From the NCBI GenBank assembly GCA_003669555.1, contig QWOS01000115.1:1-45291 (forward strand): a stretch of DNA of 45,291 nt. The letters run 5' to 3'. Positions 16,983-25,926 of the stretch are shown here, piece after piece; position 1 is the stretch's first letter, and each line of letters opens with the position of its first letter. The translations under genes and the position numbers were made by a program. This stretch comes from Planctomycetota bacterium. Lineage in GTDB: Bacteria > Planctomycetota > Planctomycetia > Gemmatales > Gemmataceae. Under the pieces are notes generated by a model. That model ran no database searches. It had not been told where the DNA came from and worked only from the letters and a program-made list of their open reading frames with translations.

Positions 16983-17016
16983 GCGCGGCATTCCCTGGTC
17001 GTGGGGAATGCCGCGC
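16983..17016 (-). terminator. Strong hairpin downstream of the RluA-family gene
   Basis: Perfect 13-bp arms (GCGCGGCATTCCC / GGGAATGCCGCGC) flank an 8-nt loop, 26 bp past the stop of the pseudouridine synthase gene and before the tRNA. There is no U-tract, so it is either a factor-assisted terminator or an RNA-stabilising hairpin. Confidence 0.55.
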
Positions 17017-17042
17017 GAATGCGGCCAGGTAGCAGGGTGATT

Positions 17043-17954
17043 TCAGGCCAGGGCCCGCTTCAGGTCATCGGGGAGCGGGGATTCCATTTCGATGAGCTGG
17101 CCGGTGACCGGGTGGGGGAAGGAGATACGCCAGGAATGCAGGGCGATCCGGCCGCAGAGATCGGTGGTGGCACCATATTGGCCATCGCCGGCCACCGGGC
17201 AACCGATATGGGCCAGATGGACCCGGATCTGGTGTTTCCGGCCTGTCAGCAGGCCCAGTTCCAGCAGCGAATGATTGCCATGCCGGGAAAGAACCTTGTA
17301 GGTGGTGAGCGAGCGTCGGGCATCAGGGCCCGGGTCACGGACGACGCGCACTTTCAGGTCTTTGCCTTCCTCCAGCAAGGTTTCAATCTCGCCTTCGGGT
17401 GACGGGGGGCAGCCCTCGCAAATCGCCAGGTAGGTTTTCCGCACCTCTTCCCAGTTGTGCTGGAGGGCATCGCGGGCATCAGCGGTGCGGGCGAAGACCA
17501 TCAGGCCGGAGGTTTCTCGGTCGAGGCGGTGCACCACAAAGGGGCGGCCGGCTTTTTGGGTGTTCAGCCAGTCGAACAGCTTGGAAAAGGCCGTGTTGTT
17601 CTTGAATGCCCCGTTGGCCACCGACAGCAGTCCGCTGGGTTTGTCCACCACGAGCAGATCCAGATCGCTGTACAAAACCGGAAAAGGTGCCTTGCTGACG
17701 CGGCCGGGGGGCTGGTCGGGAGAGGCCGTCCATTCCGGGGGGGGGAGCGTGCCTTCCGGCATGAGCGCCAAGGCGTCTTGCGGGCCCACGGGGTGGTCGT
17801 GGCGGGTGACAATGGTGCCGTTGACCAGCACGCGGGCGTGTTGCAGCACCTGCTTCACCCGGGTGCGCTTCATGGGATCCAGAACCTTCACCAGCCACAG
17901 CAACAGGGGCTGTTCATTCTTGGGCGAGGGGATGGGGCTACCAACGGGCGGCAT
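17043..17954 (-). CDS. RluA-family RNA pseudouridine synthase
   Basis: The protein has 303 residues. An S4-like RNA-binding domain lies at about 18-66. The catalytic domain carries the signature HRLDRETSG (residues 142-150) with the nucleophilic Asp145. LLTGRKHQIRVHLAHIG, the substrate-binding motif of the RluA/RluC/RluD group, follows near residue 237. The enzyme isomerises specific uridines in rRNA or tRNA in the cytoplasm; which position cannot be told from the sequence. The gene stands alone between the tRNA and the DUF1501 gene, with a strong hairpin after its stop. It is a typical housekeeping gene and supports the view that DNA right of the tRNA is ancestral chromosome. Confidence 0.93.
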   Translation of the reverse strand: MPPVGSPIPSPKNEQPLLLWLVKVLDPMKRTRVKQVLQHARVLVNGTIVTRHDHPVGPQDALALMPEGTLPPPEWTASPDQPPGRVSKAPFPVLYSDLDLLVVDKPSGLLSVANGAFKNNTAFSKLFDWLNTQKAGRPFVVHRLDRETSGLMVFARTADARDALQHNWEEVRKTYLAICEGCPPSPEGEIETLLEEGKDLKVRVVRDPGPDARRSLTTYKVLSRHGNHSLLELGLLTGRKHQIRVHLAHIGCPVAGDGQYGATTDLCGRIALHSWRISFPHPVTGQLIEMESPLPDDLKRALA

Positions 17955-18059
17955 GAGGCATTCCGGGCAAGGGTCGAATCTGAAAGCTCCATGTTAGCAG
18001 GCGGTGGGGCCTGAGGGGGCAGATGTGGTTCCCGGGGCCGTAATCACCGGCGGGCTATG

Positions 18060-19394
18060 TCAGAACAGCTCGTCAATCGGCTTGCCCTGCTGCAACACCG
18101 GATGCGGGCGCCCGGTGTGATCGAGGGCTGTGGCAGTGGTGTCGATGCCCAGATGGCGGTAGATGGTGGCCAGCACATCATGCACCAGCTTGGGGTTGTC
18201 CTTGGGGTGTGCCCCTTTGGCATCGGAGGAGCCCACCACCCGGCCACCCCGAACGCCGCCGCCGGCGAGTGCTGCGGACATCACATAGGGCCAGTGATCG
18301 CGGCCGGCATTGGCGTTGACCACGGGGGTGCGGCCAATTTCGCCCCAGGCCACCACCAGGGTGGTATCGAGCACCCCGCGCCGCTCGAGATCGGCCAGGA
18401 ACGCCGTGTAGGCGCGGTCGAAGCGTGGCAGAAAGCCCAGTTTTTGCGATTCAAAGCCTTTTTTGTGGAAATCCCACCAGCGCAGGTCCACCGTCACCAG
18501 CCGCACGCCGGCTTCGACCAGCCGGGCGGCCAGCAGCATGCGCTGGGCCCAGTTGGGGCAACCACATCGCTCGGGATCTTTCGGGTCGAAATCGGGCATG
18601 TGGCCATAGGCTTCGCGCAACGAGGCTGGTTCGGCGTTGAGGTCGAACGCCTTGCGGGCCCGGTCACCCCGCAGCAGATCGAGTGCCTGTTGCTGGAAAC
18701 GGCCAAAGGAATCGGCTTGCGTGGTGGTGGGGGGACGATCGAAAGCGTTCACCAGGGCCTTGCCCTCGTCGGCGGTGGGTGCCCCTGGGCGCGCCGACAG
18801 GGTGAGATTGGGCACCTTGAACGGGGTCTTGCCGGCGGGGTCACTTTTGGTCTCGAAGGGACGGCAGGCCGACCCCAGCCAGGCGGCGTCGGCACCCGGC
18901 AACAGCTTGGGCACCATGACATAAGCGGGCAGGCCGGGGTCGATGCCGCCCAGAAAACGGGCTGCCCATGAGCCGCAGCTGGGCATGACATTCACATCGG
19001 GCTGGGAGCCTGCCTTGTAGCCGGTGAAGCAGATCTGGTCGGCGTCGGAGTGCCCCACATTGCCGTCTTCAGGCCTGTGATGCAGGCTGCGGATCAGCGA
19101 GAACTTGTGCATGACCCGGGCGGAAAGGGGCAGATGCTCGGTCAGCCGAACACCCGGCACGCTGGTGGTGATGGAGCCAAACTCGCCGCGGATTTCGGCA
19201 GGGGCATCGGGTTTGGGGTCCCACATATCGTGCTGGCTGGGGCCGCCGCGCATCCACAGGATCACCACGGAGGGGGCATCCTGGCGGGGCTTGGCCCGCG
19301 CCTCATGCCGGAGGAGGTCGGGCAGGGTCAGACCCACCGAGCCAAGCATGCCTGCCTGGAGGAGTTGTCGCCGGTTTGGGGTGACCGAAGCCAT
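18060..19394 (-). CDS. DUF1501 family secreted protein
   Basis: The protein has 444 residues. The N-terminus (NRRQLLQAGMLGSVG) is a twin-arginine-like signal, typical for DUF1501. Conserved family features include VVILWMRGGPSQHDMWDPK near the start, EHLPLSARVMHKFSLIRSL, and the C-terminal VVAWGEIGRTPVVN followed by GRDHWPYVMSAALAGGGVRGG. The DUF1501 fold is related to the sulfatase/alkaline phosphatase superfamily; it is abundant in planctomycetes and often paired with DUF1553 cytochrome proteins, but its substrate is unknown. No DUF1553 partner is present. It lies 80 bp downstream of the polysaccharide deacetylase gene on the same strand and may be the last gene of that cluster, although it lacks the 4-base overlaps found there. 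Confidence 0.9.
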   Translation of the reverse strand: MASVTPNRRQLLQAGMLGSVGLTLPDLLRHEARAKPRQDAPSVVILWMRGGPSQHDMWDPKPDAPAEIRGEFGSITTSVPGVRLTEHLPLSARVMHKFSLIRSLHHRPEDGNVGHSDADQICFTGYKAGSQPDVNVMPSCGSWAARFLGGIDPGLPAYVMVPKLLPGADAAWLGSACRPFETKSDPAGKTPFKVPNLTLSARPGAPTADEGKALVNAFDRPPTTTQADSFGRFQQQALDLLRGDRARKAFDLNAEPASLREAYGHMPDFDPKDPERCGCPNWAQRMLLAARLVEAGVRLVTVDLRWWDFHKKGFESQKLGFLPRFDRAYTAFLADLERRGVLDTTLVVAWGEIGRTPVVNANAGRDHWPYVMSAALAGGGVRGGRVVGSSDAKGAHPKDNPKLVHDVLATIYRHLGIDTTATALDHTGRPHPVLQQGKPIDELF

Positions 19395-19474
19395 GGGGGT
19401 ATCTCAGGATTGCATGGGGCTGGCGCAAGTTTACCCCCTCTTTACGGTGAGAGCAATCAGCAAAATGCTGCAGT

Positions 19475-20488
19475 TCAGCCTTTTCTGGCCGGCTTCGCCT
19501 GCCCAGCCAGGGCATCCAGCCCCACCAGGGTGGCGCGGTGGCGGTTTTTTTCCACCACCTCGAGGATCATGCGGATGGTTTCCAGACCGGGATCGATCAC
19601 ACCCAGGCACGAGGGGTGGCCGAGAAAATCGAAGCATTGGCCCTTGTCGATCACGGCTTCCAGGCAGGCCCGGGTGGCCCGGATGAACCAGGGCAGTTTC
19701 CAGCGCCCGGTGCGAAAGGCGCCGATATCGCTGATCGGACTCATGGGCACCTCCACCAGGCCATCGGGGTAGGTGAAAGGCTGGGCCTGCTCCTGGGCTG
19801 CCACCAGGGCGGCGATGAAGCGGGCATCTGGTTCAATCCCGGCTGCCGCCGCCGGGTGGGTGGGGTACCGGGCGCTCACCCAGGTGAAGCCGGCCTCTTT
19901 GAGCCAGCCGCGCACATCGGGCCGGTCTGCCAATCCACCCGGGAATCCACCCGGGGTGCGAAAGCCGGCCGGTTTCACCCCCAGCCGGGTTTCAATAGCA
20001 GCGGTCGTCAGGCGGATATTGTCGCGAATCACCTGTTCGGGTGTCTTCCCCTCCACCAGCCAGGGGGCGCGGTTGAACCGGTATTGCAACTCCTCCAGCC
20101 GCCTGCCGGTGATATTCACATGGTCGTAGGTGTGATTACCCACCGGGTGGCCCTGGCGAACCAGCCGCAGCAACCAGTCGACATCGGCCTGCTCGAACAT
20201 GCGCCCCAGGACGAACAGGTGCGCCACTCCGCCGGCGGAACGCACCATGTCGCAGACGGCGGTGGTGCAGCGTTTGCTGGTCTCGTCAAGGTTGCCTTTT
20301 TCGTAATCCCAGTGGGTGTCTTCCCAGCGGGGGAAGTTGCGGGACATCTCCAGATCGAGGCTGATGGCGATGCGGGCCATGCCGGATTTCGCGGGTGATT
20401 CGAGACCGCTTTGCCAGGCCGCAAAACCACTGGCCCCGGCTGCCAGGGTGGCCAGCAACGCGCGGCGATGGGGTTGGGGGTGACTCAC
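19475..20488 (-). CDS. Polysaccharide deacetylase-like protein
   Basis: The protein has about 337 residues from a GTG at 20488, chosen because GTG overlaps the stop of the upstream gene (GTGA). The N-terminus (HRRALLATLAAGASG) is a probable Tat-type export signal. A NodB-like (carbohydrate esterase 4) fold is suggested by ISLDLEMS in place of the usual TFDDGP, the metal-binding HPVGNHTYDH motif, and GFRTPGGFPGG. Family members remove N-acetyl groups from chitin, peptidoglycan or other glycans; the altered first motif makes the substrate and activity uncertain. It is the last of five coupled genes for exported proteins with a glycan/lipid theme. Confidence 0.85.
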   Translation of the reverse strand: MSHPQPHRRALLATLAAGASGFAAWQSGLESPAKSGMARIAISLDLEMSRNFPRWEDTHWDYEKGNLDETSKRCTTAVCDMVRSAGGVAHLFVLGRMFEQADVDWLLRLVRQGHPVGNHTYDHVNITGRRLEELQYRFNRAPWLVEGKTPEQVIRDNIRLTTAAIETRLGVKPAGFRTPGGFPGGLADRPDVRGWLKEAGFTWVSARYPTHPAAAAGIEPDARFIAALVAAQEQAQPFTYPDGLVEVPMSPISDIGAFRTGRWKLPWFIRATRACLEAVIDKGQCFDFLGHPSCLGVIDPGLETIRMILEVVEKNRHRATLVGLDALAGQAKPARKG

Positions 20489-21552
20489 GGAGTGGCTCCC
20501 TTGCCGGAGAGTTTCACCCACGATACCTGGGTGATGAGCTGGTTCAGCGCCGCGAACGACAGGGCGGCATTGGTGGCGTGCCGGGGCGATTCATTGGCGG
20601 GGAAGGTGGCCATGGAGGCATCACCCACCAGAAAAACATTGAAATCCTTCGACAGGTTCTCGTAACCAGCGGTGGTTTTGCAGTAGCACATATCGGTGGC
20701 ATAGCCCGTGAGCAGCACATGGCGGACATGGTTTTTTTTCAGGAAATCACGCAAGGGGCCATACCCTTCGGCATCGTAAATCACCACATCGTCATCCTGG
20801 TGTCTGATGTCACCACAGATGGGAATGGGCAAATCCCAAAAGCCGGTGCCATTGTAGCCGGCACCGGAGTCCAGCCCGGGGAACTGCCGGAAGTAATCGA
20901 TCACCGGGCTTCTGGCCGAAAGTTTCAGCGTGGCGGGCAATGGCTTGCCCTGGTAGTTGAAACTGGCCAGCTTCTCCCGCAATTCCCGGGCCCCCTCCAC
21001 GCGTTGACCGGGGGTGGGTTTGCCGCGGAACGAACGGTAGAGCTTTTTGCGGATGGGATCTTCGGTGCCTGGCAGGCTGAACAGCGTGAGGGCCACCGCG
21101 CCTCGCAGGGAGGTCAGGAACGGATCGATTACCTCGCGGGTGTGTCGCGATGCCAGTTTGTTTTTTAGAGGAGTGCAAAAATCGCATACTCCGGCCGGTT
21201 CGGGTGTGCGCCAGCCCTGGCCATCGTCAATGCCCCACGGGTGCACCATGATCACGGCGGTGTCTGACGCTTTGAGGTAGTTGGGCATTTCGATAATGCC
21301 ACGGGAGTTGTAGCTGAATCGCCAGGCGCGCACGGACAGGTTGGCCCCCTCATCCATGACCAGGGGCGGGGCCTCAAAACGCGCCGTTTCGCGCACCGGC
21401 GCCAGGAACTCGGGGTGGTCGTTCAGCAGGGGTGCCGGGTTGACAAGCGGTTTCAGGGTGTTGGCATAGACACGATCCTGGGCCGCAACCTGGCCCAGGG
21501 CAAAAGCCAGGGAAAGTGCCAGGACCGAAACGGGGTGAATCAGTCGCATCAT
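20485..21552 (-). CDS. Secreted isochorismatase-like cysteine hydrolase
   Basis: The protein has 355 residues with a signal peptide (about 1-24, ending QVAAQ). The isochorismatase-like signature GYATDMCYCKTTAGY gives the likely nucleophile Cys289, followed by NVFLVGDASMATFPA. The usual catalytic Asp near the first strand (in a VIDMQ-like motif) is replaced: the strand reads AVIMVHPWGIDDG, with Asp109/110 possible substitutes. The family hydrolyses amides, nicotinamide or vinyl ethers; the substrate is unknown. The start overlaps the PVC dehydrogenase stop (ATGA) and the stop overlaps the deacetylase start (GTGA), so the three genes are translationally coupled. An exported isochorismatase-type enzyme is less common than a cytoplasmic one. 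Confidence 0.85.
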   Translation of the reverse strand: MMRLIHPVSVLALSLAFALGQVAAQDRVYANTLKPLVNPAPLLNDHPEFLAPVRETARFEAPPLVMDEGANLSVRAWRFSYNSRGIIEMPNYLKASDTAVIMVHPWGIDDGQGWRTPEPAGVCDFCTPLKNKLASRHTREVIDPFLTSLRGAVALTLFSLPGTEDPIRKKLYRSFRGKPTPGQRVEGARELREKLASFNYQGKPLPATLKLSARSPVIDYFRQFPGLDSGAGYNGTGFWDLPIPICGDIRHQDDDVVIYDAEGYGPLRDFLKKNHVRHVLLTGYATDMCYCKTTAGYENLSKDFNVFLVGDASMATFPANESPRHATNAALSFAALNQLITQVSWVKLSGKGATP

Positions 21553-24488
21553 TTGCCTCCGGTGGCGTGGGGTGCCTGCACATAAGCGAACAGGTCGCGC
21601 AATTGCGACGGGCTCAGGTCTTTCAGGAGATTTTCCGGCATCAGTGACACCGGCGATTCGGCCAGCGTGGCGATTTCAGCGGCGGCGATCGTCAGTCGCT
21701 CATTTTTGGCATTCACCAGAGTCACCCCTTCGGCACCCTGAGCAACGATGATACCCGAAAGAGTCAGCCCTTTTTTCGTTTCCACCACATGGGTGAGATA
21801 TTCCTTGCGGATCAGGTTGCCGGGGTCGATGAGGCTGAGGAGCAGGTACTGGGTGTCGGCGCGATTGGCTTGCGTCAGATCAGGCCCGATGGTCAGCCCC
21901 TCACCGCCCAGCTTGTGGCAGACCGCGCACTTGCTGGCAAACAAGGCCTTGCCACGGGTGCTGTCTCCTTGTGCCGCACGCAGGTCATTGTTCAGCCGGC
22001 GCACCTCAGCCAGGCGTTCCTCGCTGGTGGGCGGCAGGATGGTACCCCACAGTTGGCGGACCCACTGGTCCAGTTGGTCATCCTTGAAAGTGGCGACCAC
22101 GCGCACCTCTTCGGGAGATAAATCAGCCAACGGGATTTTTTTGTCCTTCACCCGGCCCAGTATTTCACCAGCCCAGTCCTTGCGGCTGAGCAGAACCGCC
22201 CGGAGCCGGGCTTGCACAGCCGATGGGGCGCCGGCATATTCCGCCAGCAAGCGCGCGGCGTCGCTGGCCTTGCCCACACGCTGCCAGGCGGAAAGCATCG
22301 CCAGGTGCAAAGGTTCGGGCGCATTGGCAAGGCGCAGCAGCAAGGCCCGGACTTCTTCAGGGGGGGCCACACCGGTCACACTCTCCAGGTGGATCAACCG
22401 TTCCGGCACAGGTTTTCCGGAATCCGCCACCCAACTGAGCCACTCCCGCAAAGCTTCGGAATCACCCATGCGGGCCAACAGCCGAACGGCTGGCTGATGG
22501 CTGCCTGACGGCAACAGTTTAGCGACCGCCTCCCGGAGCAACGGGGTGGCGGGCAGGCCCTTGGCCACCAGCCTTTCCTGCCAGCCTTTTTCCATCCCTT
22601 CCAGTGCTGCCGGGGCGCTGGCCAGGGGAATACAGGCGTTGTCACAGGCTGGCGTTCCGGCCGCAATCAACCGTCGCGCCAGGCGTTCCAGCAGGTAGCC
22701 GGTCACCGCCAAATCGTCTGGCGTTGTGCCAACCCTGGACTGGATCACCGTCACGGCGGATTCCGGAAGGGCCACGCACGGTTTTTCCATCGCCCACCAC
22801 AGTAGCCTGGGCATTTGCGGGTCGTTGATGGTCTGTTCATGCCGCAGGATTCCCGCCACAACCATCAGGGCCGCCGCGGCGGGGATCCGCTGCGCGGTGC
22901 AGGCCAATTGCCGCTGCACCAGAATGGCTTTTTCACTTCGGGCCAGGGTGATCAGGGCGCTCAGGGTTGCCGGTTGCAAATCCGGGCGGTCACCCAGCAA
23001 CCGCACAGCCCACAGCCGCACAGGGGCGTAGTCGTGCTCCAGCAATTCTCGCGCATACGCTTCGGGCACACCCCCGCAGACCTGCAAGGCCCACAGGTAT
23101 TCCAGGGCCAGATCGGTGTTGCCAGCCGCCTGGATTTTTGAGCGTAGTGGCAGGATCATTTGAGGGTCACGCCGGGCTGCCAGAAGGCGGCGGGCGGTGC
23201 GCACCCGCCACTGGTTGACATGGGACAGCTCTGCCAGCAACTGCTCCCGGGTGAACTGGCCCATGTCAAGGGGGGACGGAACCGGTGGTTTGCCATACGA
23301 GATGCGAAATACCCGGCCATTGCTGCGATCCCACTCGGCATCAGGGTCGGGATGGGCGGTGCGCTGGTCGTGCCAGTCGGCGATATACACACACCCATCG
23401 GGTCCGAGGCACACATCACACGGTGCGAACCAGGGGTCGTTGCCCGCTGCCAGCACCCCGCCCAGCCCGGTACGGAAGGAAGAGCCATTGGGCTGGATTT
23501 TGTGCCAGAGTACCTCGTGTCCCAGTAGGTCGCCAGCGATGTAAGCCCCGTCAAGGCTGGGTGGGAATTGTCCGCCCCGGTAGACGATACCGCCAGTTGT
23601 CACATGGCCACCGCGTGGATTAGCGTGGGGTGCGTGGTCGATATGACCATAGGCGTGGGGATTGTGCAGGGCGCCGTGCTTGCCAAATTGTTTCCAGAAA
23701 TAACCGCCCTGCGCTGCGTGCAGCAGGATATGTGGCCCGAAGTTGGTGCTGTAAAGCAGGTGGCCGTGGCGGTCGAAATCGAGACCCCACGAGTTGCCGC
23801 CGCCCTCGCTGAAAAGTTCGAATCGATGCGTGAGGGGATGGTAACGCCAGACACCCTGCTGGAACTCGATACCGCGTATCCTGGCGGTTACGGTGCTACC
23901 CTGACAGCCATAGAGCCATCCATCTGGCCCCCAGGTGAGCGAGTTTGCGACCGAGTGGGCATCTTCCATGCCAAAGCCGGTCAGAAGCACTTCGGGGTCG
24001 CTGTCTGGCACATCATCCCGGTTCGCGTCAGGATAAAACAACAGATAAGGAACCTGTAAAACAAAGACACCACCGTGGCCAAAAGCGAAGCCGCTGGCCA
24101 GATTGAGTCCATGGACAAAATCCCGGGTGATCCAGGCTCCGGGTCTGGCCGGATCCGGCTCCACGATCGTCAGTTTGTCGGCACCTCGCGGGCCCCTGGG
24201 CGGTGGATCGGGTACACGGTCATATTGTGTGCGGGAGTAACGATCCACCCCCACCCGCTTCAGGCCGGCCGGGTTGGGATATTGCAGATACTGCATCACC
24301 CACAGCCTGCCCCGCTCATCAAAATCGATGGCTACAGGCTGGCGTATTTGCGGCTCGCTGGCCACCAGACTCACCTGGAAGCCGTCGGCTGGCTTCATGC
24401 GCTGGGCGGACTGGGCCGGGTTAAGGCCCTGGGCAACAAGCTGTCCGGCCAGTGCCAAAACCGTCAGGAGAGCAAAAGTGCTCTTCAT
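21549..24488 (-). CDS. PVC-type dehydrogenase with HEAT-like region and c-type haem
   Basis: The protein has 979 residues with a signal peptide (1-19). The N-terminal half is a glucose/sorbosone-dehydrogenase-like beta-propeller typical of the PVC superphylum (FDERGRLWVMQYLQYP near 57, then WGPDGWLYGCQGS and LDGAYIAGDLLGHEV). A helical HEAT-like region follows (about 420-800). The C-terminus is a cytochrome c domain with the haem motif CAVCH at about 853-857 in GKALFASKCAVCHKLGG, and a distal part ending in LSPSQLRDLFAYVQ. It would oxidise a sugar or similar substrate outside the cytoplasmic membrane and pass electrons to haem. The start overlaps the ceramidase-like stop (ATGA). Such proteins are strongly expanded in planctomycetes and their substrates are mostly unknown. 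Confidence 0.93.
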   Translation of the reverse strand: MKSTFALLTVLALAGQLVAQGLNPAQSAQRMKPADGFQVSLVASEPQIRQPVAIDFDERGRLWVMQYLQYPNPAGLKRVGVDRYSRTQYDRVPDPPPRGPRGADKLTIVEPDPARPGAWITRDFVHGLNLASGFAFGHGGVFVLQVPYLLFYPDANRDDVPDSDPEVLLTGFGMEDAHSVANSLTWGPDGWLYGCQGSTVTARIRGIEFQQGVWRYHPLTHRFELFSEGGGNSWGLDFDRHGHLLYSTNFGPHILLHAAQGGYFWKQFGKHGALHNPHAYGHIDHAPHANPRGGHVTTGGIVYRGGQFPPSLDGAYIAGDLLGHEVLWHKIQPNGSSFRTGLGGVLAAGNDPWFAPCDVCLGPDGCVYIADWHDQRTAHPDPDAEWDRSNGRVFRISYGKPPVPSPLDMGQFTREQLLAELSHVNQWRVRTARRLLAARRDPQMILPLRSKIQAAGNTDLALEYLWALQVCGGVPEAYARELLEHDYAPVRLWAVRLLGDRPDLQPATLSALITLARSEKAILVQRQLACTAQRIPAAAALMVVAGILRHEQTINDPQMPRLLWWAMEKPCVALPESAVTVIQSRVGTTPDDLAVTGYLLERLARRLIAAGTPACDNACIPLASAPAALEGMEKGWQERLVAKGLPATPLLREAVAKLLPSGSHQPAVRLLARMGDSEALREWLSWVADSGKPVPERLIHLESVTGVAPPEEVRALLLRLANAPEPLHLAMLSAWQRVGKASDAARLLAEYAGAPSAVQARLRAVLLSRKDWAGEILGRVKDKKIPLADLSPEEVRVVATFKDDQLDQWVRQLWGTILPPTSEERLAEVRRLNNDLRAAQGDSTRGKALFASKCAVCHKLGGEGLTIGPDLTQANRADTQYLLLSLIDPGNLIRKEYLTHVVETKKGLTLSGIIVAQGAEGVTLVNAKNERLTIAAAEIATLAESPVSLMPENLLKDLSPSQLRDLFAYVQAPHATGGK

Positions 24489-25837
24489 GGCTTCACCCTG
24501 GCGGCCAGTTGATTGGCCAACCGGATGATGCGCTCTTCCACATCAGGCATGTACGGCCCGCGGTGGCCATACTCCAGCATACCTTCCGTCCCTTCATAGC
24601 CTCCCTCACCCAGCACCCGCCGCGACGGCACATAACTCAGCAAGTCGTTGTTGTAGCCTGCCACCCAGGTGGTCTCAAAGCCATGCTCACGCTTCAACCG
24701 TAGGGAATAGTCCACCACCGTTTCACCGGTCAGGGCGAAAAGGGTCAGTTTGGGGCCAAATGACCAGACTTGCACAGGATAGGGTACTGCGCCGGGCGGT
24801 TCGCCGTTTTCCCATTGTCGCAGGAGATGTTGGGTCGCCCTTTTGGCCAGTCCGCTGGATCGGGGCAGCTCCGCGCGCAATTGCCCGGCGGTTTTGCCTG
24901 CTTGCAGGGCCAGGTCGGTCTGCCCCATGGCGGTTTGCAGAGATCCCTCCAGTTCCGTCATGGTGCCTGCCAGCGCCTGGGCCACACCCTCAGCGAGGGT
25001 TTTTCCATAGCTGGCAGCCAGGGCCAGGGCCTGGGGACCATCGTTTGTCATGAGACGGGGCAGGGGGTTGGCGTCACCGCCGCAGTTTTGCACAAACAGC
25101 GCCAGCGCGCCGGGATGGCGTTTCTCCAGATCGATCTGGGCGTAGCCGGCATAGTCGCCGTTGATGGTGCTGCCCGAGAGGGCGGTGGTGTGGCAACTAT
25201 AGCCGAACACAATCGCCCTGGGGGTATTGGTCTGGATGTCTCGCACTGCCAGCACTGGCACATCGTGATCCACCGGCCCGGGTAGCGATCTGCCGCCGGG
25301 TCTCGACCGGCGGCGATTCACAGCGAATCCTGCCAGGCCCTGTCCAAATGAAAGTTTCGCCGGGGCAAGGTTGGCCAGGGCTTTGCCAATGACCACAGCA
25401 TAGGCCTGGTACACTTTTTCGGTGTACTCGTTGCGGGCTTTCTCCTCATCCTTCGACAAGTCATAATACAGCCACAGTACATCGGCGGTGACCGGACAAC
25501 TATGGTTATGGGAGTAATTGAGGATCAGTTGTTCGCGCTGGATACCATGCAGCTTTTTGGCCCGGGCGGCGATCTCCTCCACCATGCGCGGGCTCAGGCC
25601 CACCAGGTCGGCGGTGACCAGCACATGCGGCTTGCCCGAGCCCGTGCTCACCGCCAGGGCCTTGAGCCAGATACGGTGCTCCACCCGGCTGGGCAAGCGG
25701 GTCTTGCCGCCATAGCCAGCCAGGGGCACCGGACTGCTGGGTGTGATATCCATCGCCGCCACCCCGGCTTGCCAGTCGGCGCGGGTTCCCTGGCATGCAA
25801 AGGCGCCGGCCAGAAAAAGCAGGATAATCCGTTTCAT
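24485..25837 (-). CDS. Neutral/alkaline ceramidase-like secreted protein
   Basis: The protein has about 450 residues starting at MKRIILLFLAGAF, a clear signal peptide. The frame extends to a GTG at 25930 that overlaps the sialidase stop, but the extra 31 residues would bury the signal, so the ATG at 25837 is preferred. Family features are WQAGVAAMDITPSSPVPLAGYG at the start, NYSHNHSCPVT (His metal ligands), SCHTTALSG and FVQNCGGDANPLPR. These match the neutral/alkaline non-lysosomal ceramidase N-terminal domain. The classical C-terminal domain seems short or absent. Known members cleave the N-acyl bond of ceramide; planctomycetes encode many homologues whose substrate is untested. The gene is the second of five coupled genes. 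Confidence 0.88.
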   Translation of the reverse strand: MKRIILLFLAGAFACQGTRADWQAGVAAMDITPSSPVPLAGYGGKTRLPSRVEHRIWLKALAVSTGSGKPHVLVTADLVGLSPRMVEEIAARAKKLHGIQREQLILNYSHNHSCPVTADVLWLYYDLSKDEEKARNEYTEKVYQAYAVVIGKALANLAPAKLSFGQGLAGFAVNRRRSRPGGRSLPGPVDHDVPVLAVRDIQTNTPRAIVFGYSCHTTALSGSTINGDYAGYAQIDLEKRHPGALALFVQNCGGDANPLPRLMTNDGPQALALAASYGKTLAEGVAQALAGTMTELEGSLQTAMGQTDLALQAGKTAGQLRAELPRSSGLAKRATQHLLRQWENGEPPGAVPYPVQVWSFGPKLTLFALTGETVVDYSLRLKREHGFETTWVAGYNNDLLSYVPSRRVLGEGGYEGTEGMLEYGHRGPYMPDVEERIIRLANQLAARVKP

Positions 25838-25926
25838 GAGGCATCTCGGCGCATTCGCTGGAAAAACATGCCCGATGATGAGCTGGATCGGGGTGGAGTA
25901 CAAGAGCCAACCTGGATTCGGGCCCT

